DNA of 64,000 nt from Shouchella patagoniensis (GTDB lineage Bacteria > Bacillota > Bacilli > Bacillales > Bacillaceae_D), in assembly GCF_002019705.1 (NCBI RefSeq), contig NZ_KV917377.1, positions 3,036,565 to 3,100,564 of the forward strand, in the 5' to 3' direction. Position numbers and translations under genes: made by a program. The notes beneath the pieces are model-generated. The model worked only from the letters and a program-made list of their open reading frames with translations, was not told where the DNA came from and searched no databases. Numbering within the stretch: position 1 is the first letter of the stretch; every line of letters begins with the position of its first letter. Positions 59,015 to 64,000 of the stretch are shown here, one piece after another.

Positions 59015-60037
59015 ATGATTGATATGGTAACAATGGGTGATATTGCAAAAAAAGCGGGTGTTAGCACTGTAACGGTCTCCAAAGCCTTAAATGATAAAGA
59101 AGGCGTGAGTACTGAAGTAAAACTGAGAATTAAAGAGATTGCCGTAGAGATGGGCTATCGGTTTAATACAAGTGTCAAATCTGGAAATGGGCGGACAAGT
59201 AACATTGTGATCTTAATTCCTGAACGTTTTGCGGGTGATGACCAAGCATTCTATTTAAAATTTCATAAGCAAATTGCTTTATGGCTAGAATCCTATCAAT
59301 ATTATGGCATTTTACAAATATTAAGCGCGGGTGATGAAGAAGAACGGTTATTGCCAAAAGCAATTTCCGAGAATAAAGCGGACGGTGTCATACTGTTAGG
59401 ACAACCCTCAAATGAATACATTGAGTATTTATTAAAGGAAAATGTACCTTTAGTATTTCTCGATTTTTATACGGACAAAATTAATACGGATGTTGTTGTA
59501 ACAGATAATTTTTACGCCGTTTATGAGTTGACAAATTACTTAATCAATCAAGGACATAGTGAAATTGGATTTGTTGGGAATGTTCACACGACGAGCAGCA
59601 TTCAAGATCGCTTTCTCGGCATGTATAAATCCTTACTTGAACATCGTCTTCATTTTAATGATCATTATTTGATTAATGACAGAGATGATATGGGGAAGTT
59701 TGTTAATTTAGAACTTCCTAGCAAACTTCCAACAGCTTTTGTCTGTAACTGTGATCGAGTCGGATACTTGCTCATTCAGAAGTTGAATCAAAAAGGAATT
59801 CGTGTCCCTGAAGATTGCTCGATTGTTGGGTTTGATAATGATATTTATGCAACGTTATCCGATCCACCATTAACGACAGTGGAGGTAGATATAGAAGAAA
59901 TGGCAAAAGTAGCTACAAAAAGAATGGTTGAAAAATTGGAAAGTGAACATGTTCGCAATGGAAGTTATGGAAGAATGTTAATAAAAGGGTCGCTTGTTTT
60001 ACGTAATTCGGTAAAACGCTTAAAAGAACGCTCTTAA
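59015..60037 (+). CDS. LacI-family transcriptional regulator
   Basis: A 340-aa regulator. DNA-binding domain in the first 60 residues: VTMGDIAKKAGVSTVTVSKA with LNDKEGVS and KEIAVEMGYRF. The effector domain resembles periplasmic sugar-binding proteins (NIVILIPERFAGDDQAFYLK, GVILLGQPS, VVVTDNFYAVYELTNYLINQ, GHSEIGFVGNV, GFDNDIYATLSDPPLTTVEV). Start at 59015 follows AAGGG by 7 bases; ATG at 59024 also possible. It precedes the beta-glucoside operon and likely represses it. Confidence 0.88.
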   Translation: MIDMVTMGDIAKKAGVSTVTVSKALNDKEGVSTEVKLRIKEIAVEMGYRFNTSVKSGNGRTSNIVILIPERFAGDDQAFYLKFHKQIALWLESYQYYGILQILSAGDEEERLLPKAISENKADGVILLGQPSNEYIEYLLKENVPLVFLDFYTDKINTDVVVTDNFYAVYELTNYLINQGHSEIGFVGNVHTTSSIQDRFLGMYKSLLEHRLHFNDHYLINDRDDMGKFVNLELPSKLPTAFVCNCDRVGYLLIQKLNQKGIRVPEDCSIVGFDNDIYATLSDPPLTTVEVDIEEMAKVATKRMVEKLESEHVRNGSYGRMLIKGSLVLRNSVKRLKERS

Positions 60038-60064
60038 GAAAAAAATGAGCGTTTCTTTTTTTTT
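60024..60064 (+). terminator. Intrinsic terminator after the LacI-family gene
   Basis: GAACGCTC pairs with GAGCGTTTC around an A-rich loop, followed by a long T-run; it overlaps the last codons. Confidence 0.8.
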
Positions 60065-60067
60065 GTC

Positions 60068-60096
60068 TTGACTAGTAAGCGCTTTCATAATAAAGT
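60068..60096 (+). promoter_or_regulatory. Promoter of the beta-glucoside operon with cre box in the spacer
   Basis: TTGACT (60068-60073) and TAAAGT (60091-60096) are 17 bases apart. The spacer starts with AGTAAGCGCTTTCA (60074-60087), 13 of 14 matches to the cre consensus, so CcpA or the LacI-type regulator would block polymerase here. Confidence 0.8.
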
Positions 60097-60104
60097 AATT
60101 ATTA

Positions 60105-60133
60105 ACTTAAATTTTTACTTAATATTTACTTAA
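60105..60133 (+). repeat. Three helically phased ACTTAA repeats in the beta-glucoside leader
   Basis: ACTTAA occurs at 60105-60110, 60117-60122 and 60128-60133, spaced 12 and 11 bases, downstream of the promoter. The larger motif TTTACTTAA is shared with the region before the LacI-family gene. Confidence 0.55.
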
Positions 60134-60158
60134 AATTAATTTTTATAAGGGAGGAAGG

Positions 60159-61556
60159 ATGAGTTTAATGACAACATATAAATTCCCGCATCAATTTTGG
60201 TGGGGGACAGCTGTATCGGCGACTCAAATAGAAGGTGCAGCAAATCGTGATGGTAAAGGAATGAATATATGGGATTATTGGTACGAATTAGAGCCAAATC
60301 GCTTTTTTAATAAGGTGGGTCCAACGAATGCCTCAAAGTTTTATGATCGCTATCAGGAAGACATCGCTTTGATGAAAGAGCTGGGTCATAATACATTCCG
60401 TTTTTCGATTTCATGGTCAAGGCTCATTCCTAATGGGGTAGGCCCGGTAAACAAAACGGCCATCGATTTTTATTCTAATGTCATCGATGAATTAATTAGT
60501 GCTGGAATTGAACCTTTTGTGAATCTATTCCATTTTGATATGCCAATGGAGATGCAGAAAATTGGTGGTTGGGAGAATCGAGAAGTCGTTTATGCATACG
60601 CCGATTATGCAAACGTGTGTTTTGAACAATTTGGAGACCGAGTCAAAACTTGGTTCACACATAACGAACCAATTGTTCCAGTTGAAGGGGGCTACCTCTA
60701 TCAATTTCATTATCCGCAAGTTGTTGATTTAAAACGTGCAGTACAGGTTGGTTACAACACAATGCTCTCAAGTGCGATGGCAATTCAGAAATACCGTCAA
60801 TTAGAACAGGGGGGGAAGATTGGAGTAATCTTAAACTTAACTCCTTCCTATCCGCGGGATGCATCCAATCAACAAGACGTAGAAGCGTCAGTGCTCGCCG
60901 ATGCCTTCTTTAATCGCTCTTTCCTTGATCCATCTGTCAAAGGGGAATTTCCTCGAGAACTGATAGCGGTTCTAAAACAATACGAGCTTTTACCGGAAAA
61001 GGAGGAAATGGATAAAGAAGTAATCACAGCGAATACAGTCGACCTTTTAGGAGTGAATTATTATCAGCCACGACGAGTAAAAGCAAAGGAAACACCAATT
61101 GGAGAAGGGCCGGTTATGCCTGGAACGTTCTTTGATGGCTATGATATGCCTGGAAAGAAAATGAATCCTCATCGCGGCTGGGAAATTTATGAGCAAGGTA
61201 TCTATGATTTATTAATTAATCTGAAAGAGAACTACGGGAATATCGAGAGTTTTGTTTCAGAAAATGGTATGGGTGTTGAAGGAGAAGAAAAATTCCGAGA
61301 CAAGGACGGCATCATTCAAGACGATTACCGAATTGAATTCATTTCAGACCATTTAAAATGGCTTCATAAAGCATTAGAAGAGGGTGCAAACGTTAAGGGT
61401 TATCACTTGTGGACCTTTATGGATAATTGGTCGTGGACGAATGCTTATAAGAATAGGTACGGTTTTGTGTCTGTCAATCTAGCAAAAGATGGAGAGCGGA
61501 CTGTTAAGAAAAGTGGATGGTGGTTTAAGTCGCTAATCGAAAACAATGGATTTTAA
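60159..61556 (+). CDS. GH1 glycosidase (beta-glucosidase or 6-phospho-beta-glucosidase)
   Basis: A 465-aa TIM-barrel glycosidase with retaining mechanism. N-terminal signature FPHQFWWGTAVSATQIEGAA, HNTFRFSISWSRLIPNG, acid/base Glu in WFTHNEPIVP, nucleophile Glu in SFVSENGMGVEG and substrate-site WTFMDNWSWTNAYKNRYGF. In enzymes for non-phosphorylated sugars the last motif has Glu (DNFEW); Ser here, and a nearby Lys and Tyr, lean towards 6-phospho substrates. It is the first gene of an operon with a ROK kinase and ABC permeases. Start after GGGAGGAAGG. Confidence 0.88.
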   Translation: MSLMTTYKFPHQFWWGTAVSATQIEGAANRDGKGMNIWDYWYELEPNRFFNKVGPTNASKFYDRYQEDIALMKELGHNTFRFSISWSRLIPNGVGPVNKTAIDFYSNVIDELISAGIEPFVNLFHFDMPMEMQKIGGWENREVVYAYADYANVCFEQFGDRVKTWFTHNEPIVPVEGGYLYQFHYPQVVDLKRAVQVGYNTMLSSAMAIQKYRQLEQGGKIGVILNLTPSYPRDASNQQDVEASVLADAFFNRSFLDPSVKGEFPRELIAVLKQYELLPEKEEMDKEVITANTVDLLGVNYYQPRRVKAKETPIGEGPVMPGTFFDGYDMPGKKMNPHRGWEIYEQGIYDLLINLKENYGNIESFVSENGMGVEGEEKFRDKDGIIQDDYRIEFISDHLKWLHKALEEGANVKGYHLWTFMDNWSWTNAYKNRYGFVSVNLAKDGERTVKKSGWWFKSLIENNGF

Positions 61557-61595
61557 GGAGAAGAGGCTACATCACTAGGGAGGAGGAGCATCTGT

Positions 61596-62489
61596 TTGGA
61601 ATTAGTTGTTTTTGATATTGGAGGTACGGCGATTAAGCATGCCGTCGTTACAAATAAAGGTATCATTTTGGAAAAAGGGAAGGATGCAACGTCAACTGAA
61701 ATAGAGACTTTGTTTGATGCGATCGTAAAAATTAAAAATGATTATGCTAGGAAATACACCATTTCGGGCGCAGCATTTAGTACTCCGGGTCTTCCAAACC
61801 AAAAAACAGGGTTTATAGATGGAGGTAGCGCAATCCCTTATTTACATCAAATACCTTTTAAACAGGAGGCTGAAGCACGTTTAAATCTTGATGTAAGTTT
61901 TGAAAATGATGCCAATTGCGCTGCCTTAGCTGAGATGTGGCTTGGTGGCGCACAAGGGATGAAAGATATCATTATGGTTGTTTGTGGGTCTGGCATTGGA
62001 GGCTCCATTATAAAGAATGGTAAGATTCACCGCGGTGCAAATGGGTACGGAGGAGAGTTTGGATACATGGTGATGAATAGAAAAGGCGAGACTTTTAGTG
62101 GAACAACTTCTCCTGTTGAACTTGCCAAACGTGTATCGGCAGCCAGAGGGGAAGAAGTTGATGCTGTTCGTTCGTTTGAGCTAGCAAGAACTGGCGATCA
62201 CTATGCAACTGCTGAAGTAGAGCGTCATTACTATTATTTGGGAGTAGGGCTTTATAATTTACAACTAACCTACGACCCAGAGGTGATTTTAATTGGTGGA
62301 GCAATTAGTGTAAGACCTGATTATATACCAAGCATTTATAAGAAAATCAATCTATTGGTTGAGGCAAATCGAATGATTTCATTAAAACCTACATTGAAAA
62401 GTTGTCAGTTTGGTAATGATGCAAATTTAATTGGCGCAGTAGCACATTTTAACCAGTCTTTCCAATCTAAATCAGAGATTGCAGGGTGA
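61596..62489 (+). CDS. ROK-family sugar kinase
   Basis: A 297-aa ATP-dependent sugar kinase. Phosphate 1 motif LVVFDIGGTAIKHAVV, sugar loop FSTPGLPNQKTG, catalytic Asp in VSFENDANCAALAEMWLGGA, phosphate 2 VVCGSGIGGSIIKNG and HRGANGYGGEFGYM. The Cys-rich zinc motif CxCGxxGC of glucokinase-type ROK members is absent. With the GH1 enzyme it may be a beta-glucoside kinase (BglK) or a glucokinase. TTG start at 61596 with GGAGGAG 7 bases upstream. Confidence 0.87.
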   Translation: MELVVFDIGGTAIKHAVVTNKGIILEKGKDATSTEIETLFDAIVKIKNDYARKYTISGAAFSTPGLPNQKTGFIDGGSAIPYLHQIPFKQEAEARLNLDVSFENDANCAALAEMWLGGAQGMKDIIMVVCGSGIGGSIIKNGKIHRGANGYGGEFGYMVMNRKGETFSGTTSPVELAKRVSAARGEEVDAVRSFELARTGDHYATAEVERHYYYLGVGLYNLQLTYDPEVILIGGAISVRPDYIPSIYKKINLLVEANRMISLKPTLKSCQFGNDANLIGAVAHFNQSFQSKSEIAG

Positions 62490-62514
62490 TTAAAAGTTTG
62501 AGAGGAGGAAAATG

Positions 62515-63417
62515 ATGAGTCTATCTCCAGTAACGAGACTTCGCAGAAGTAAGACGCTTGCATTTTATCTATTTATCTCTCCGTGGCTAATTGGTTTTAT
62601 AGCACTTGCTGCTGGACCGATGATCTATTCGTTTTATATGTCATTCACGGAATGGCAGATTATGGGGGGGGCGGAATGGGTTGGACTTGAGAATTATGAA
62701 CGGATGTTTTTTCATGATCCTCTGTTTTGGACAACGCTGTGGAATACGTTCTTCTATACGTTTTTTGGTGTACCCCTTGGCCTAGCATTTGGATATTTGC
62801 TAGCTGTGTTATTAAATCAGAAAGTGAAGTTTATGGGCGTTTTTCGGACGATCTTTTATTTGCCATCTATTGTCCCAGCGGTTGCAAGCTCACTATTATG
62901 GCTGTTAATTTTTCAACCAGAGTTTGGTCTTGCGAATGCGTTGCTTGATGGATTTGGTTTACCAACTTCACGATGGCTTTTAAGTGAGTCGATGGTTAAA
63001 CCCGCGTTAATTATTATGAGTTTATGGGGCGTCGGTGGAGGAATGATTATCTACTTGGCGGGCTTACAAGGAGTACCACCCAGTTTGTATGAAGCAGCTG
63101 AAATTGACGGAGCAGGAAAATGGAGTAAGTTTTGGCATATTACGATTCCCATGACTTCTCACGTGATTTTTTTCAACTTAATTATGGGTGTGATTGGCTC
63201 TTTCCAAGTATTTACGCAAGCTTATGTGATGAGCGGCGGTGGACCAAACTATGCATCGTTGTTTTATGTTCTTTATTTATATCAAAATGCATTTGAATTT
63301 TTTAATATGGGCTATGCTTCAGCACTTGCGTGGATCTTGTTTGTAATTATCTTAATCTTTACCTTGCTTCAATTTAAATTGTTTGGCAAAAAAGTTTATT
63401 ACGAATACGACGATTGA
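62515..63417 (+). CDS. ABC sugar transporter permease (MalF/UgpA-like)
   Basis: A 300-aa inner-membrane permease with six helices: LAFYLFISPWLIGFIALAAG, then the second subunit-type region TTLWNTFFYTFFGVPLGLAF, and the EAA loop LYEAAEIDGAGKWSKFWHIT IP (residues about 200-222, EAA---G----F--I.P form) that docks the ATPase. Two tandem ATGs; the second (62515) is 6 bases after AGGAGG. It imports di- or oligosaccharides with the next permease and a binding protein not seen in this window. Confidence 0.9.
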   Translation: MSLSPVTRLRRSKTLAFYLFISPWLIGFIALAAGPMIYSFYMSFTEWQIMGGAEWVGLENYERMFFHDPLFWTTLWNTFFYTFFGVPLGLAFGYLLAVLLNQKVKFMGVFRTIFYLPSIVPAVASSLLWLLIFQPEFGLANALLDGFGLPTSRWLLSESMVKPALIIMSLWGVGGGMIIYLAGLQGVPPSLYEAAEIDGAGKWSKFWHITIPMTSHVIFFNLIMGVIGSFQVFTQAYVMSGGGPNYASLFYVLYLYQNAFEFFNMGYASALAWILFVIILIFTLLQFKLFGKKVYYEYDD

Positions 63418-63434
63418 GTGAGGAGGAATCCAAT

Positions 63435-64000
63435 TTGGAACAAGAGCGCAAAGCAAATGTCCCATTAGAACCGGTTGTACCAGGGAATACAGCAAAAAGC
63501 GCTGTACCAGACTATGGAAACTATAAAAGACAGAAGAAAATGGATCGCCTCATCATCTATTTGTTGTTGGTCTTGCTGTCCATCTTGTTTATTCTGCCAT
63601 TCTTGTGGATGATCGCTACGTCATTAAAAACGGAATCACAGGCTATTTCTTATCCACCAACTTTATTGCCGTCTCCCTTTGATTTTGTCAATTACCGTGA
63701 TGTGTTTGAGCTTGTACCGTTCATTCAGTTTTATTGGAACACAATTATCGTAACAGGGTTAACGGTTATTGGAACGGTTATCTCCAGTGCTCTAGTAGCA
63801 TATGCATTTGCACGAATTAAAGGAAGGGGCAGAAACTTTTGGTTCATCTTGCTACTCTGTACGATGATGCTACCACCACAAGTTACAATGATTCCTGTTT
63901 ATCTGATTTTTACAGAACTTGGCTGGGTGAATACATTTTTGCCTTTAGTTGTTCCCGCCTTTTTAGGAAACGCTTTCTTTATTTTTTTGCTGCGACAATT
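63435..64000 (+). CDS. ABC sugar transporter permease (MalG/UgpE-like), 3' end beyond window
   Basis: Begins at a TTG (63435) with GGAGGAATCC upstream: MEQERKANVPLEPVVPGNTA, a longer than usual polar leader, then helix LLLVLLSILFILPFLWMIAT and SLKTESQAISYPPTLLPSPF, followed by YWNTIIVTGLTVIGTVISSA and LLLCTMMLPPQVTMIPVYLI, all MalG-type landmarks. The EAA loop lies beyond base 64000. It should pair with the preceding permease. No stop codon is present in this frame to the end. Confidence 0.88.
   Translation, partial: MEQERKANVPLEPVVPGNTAKSAVPDYGNYKRQKKMDRLIIYLLLVLLSILFILPFLWMIATSLKTESQAISYPPTLLPSPFDFVNYRDVFELVPFIQFYWNTIIVTGLTVIGTVISSALVAYAFARIKGRGRNFWFILLLCTMMLPPQVTMIPVYLIFTELGWVNTFLPLVVPAFLGNAFFIFLLRQ

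Noticed and set aside
1-64000. CRISPR arrays, prophage, insertion sequences, tRNA or rRNA genes
   Set aside because: No regularly spaced repeats, transposase, integrase, phage structural gene or cloverleaf was found on either strand.

Overview
The window is a contiguous stretch of a low-GC, endospore-forming member of the Bacillaceae. Support comes from strong AGGAGG-type ribosome binding sites, frequent TTG and GTG starts, CotD-like and GerA-type spore proteins, B. subtilis-type genes (ykuK, ycgL, BmrA, BceR and YqfW relatives), CcpA-type cre boxes and Bacillus-style intrinsic terminators. A BCCT osmolyte transporter and a complete ectABC operon suggest a halotolerant, possibly alkaliphilic lineage, but the species cannot be fixed from the sequence. 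No rRNA, tRNA, CRISPR array, insertion sequence or prophage was seen. This is chromosomal catabolic and housekeeping territory.

Layout. 1-14 kb: the start of a TAXI (TRAP) binding protein, a BCCT transporter with a C-terminal RCK-like domain, an alpha/beta hydrolase, a NupC nucleoside transporter, a GNAT enzyme, YkuK, a CotD-like coat protein, an AI-2E family permease, the bifunctional NAD(P)HX repair enzyme, a PepSY lipoprotein, a wrecked S51 peptidase, and a MerR regulator overlapping a BmrA-like drug exporter. 14-24 kb: a quinone oxidoreductase-like enzyme, a threonate/erythronate-type operon (PrpR_N regulator, kdgT, dtnK, pdxA2) on the minus strand, and a MurNAc recycling operon (murQ, murP, mupG) on the plus strand. 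24-34 kb: a TPM-domain coiled-coil membrane protein convergent with PspA, small enzymes, ferredoxin, glutaminase, a solitary SF2 helicase and an APH-fold kinase. 34-41 kb: formaldehyde dehydrogenase, a sigma-54 activator, and a sigma-54-controlled operon of Fe-ADH, a membrane transporter and succinate-semialdehyde dehydrogenase. 41-51 kb: an orphan BceR-type response regulator and a 4-hydroxyphenylacetate (HPA) degradation cluster in two divergent arms around a LysR gene. 51-58 kb: an orphan GerXA germinant receptor subunit, a collagen-like protein, ectABC, a DUF3221 lipoprotein and an acyl-CoA ligase. 58-64 kb: a broken DUF3221 paralogue and a beta-glucoside utilisation operon (LacI regulator, GH1, ROK kinase, ABC permeases) running off the end.

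How the parts connect. The HPA pathway should end in pyruvate and succinic semialdehyde; the semialdehyde dehydrogenase encoded 3 kb away, in the sigma-54 operon, is the enzyme that would carry that product to succinate. The Fe-ADH and permease beside it suggest a second inlet to the same intermediate, for example 4-hydroxybutyrate (inference). Several operons have cre-like boxes in or near recognisable promoters, as expected for CcpA-controlled carbon use.

The most unusual property of the window is gene decay. At least six genes are broken by frameshifts, single nonsense codons or an internal deletion (S51 peptidase, DUF3977, YcgL-type nucleotidyltransferase, GlcG/HbpS-type protein, GntR regulator, DUF3221 lipoprotein), while their neighbours are intact. 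No single undescribed system stands out beyond doubt. The best candidates for follow-up are the sigma-54 Fe-ADH/transporter/SSADH operon, the PrpR_N regulator with a degenerate AAA+ domain, the TPM/coiled-coil/RGG protein opposite PspA, and the orphan BceR-type regulator whose promoter spacer is a perfect dyad.
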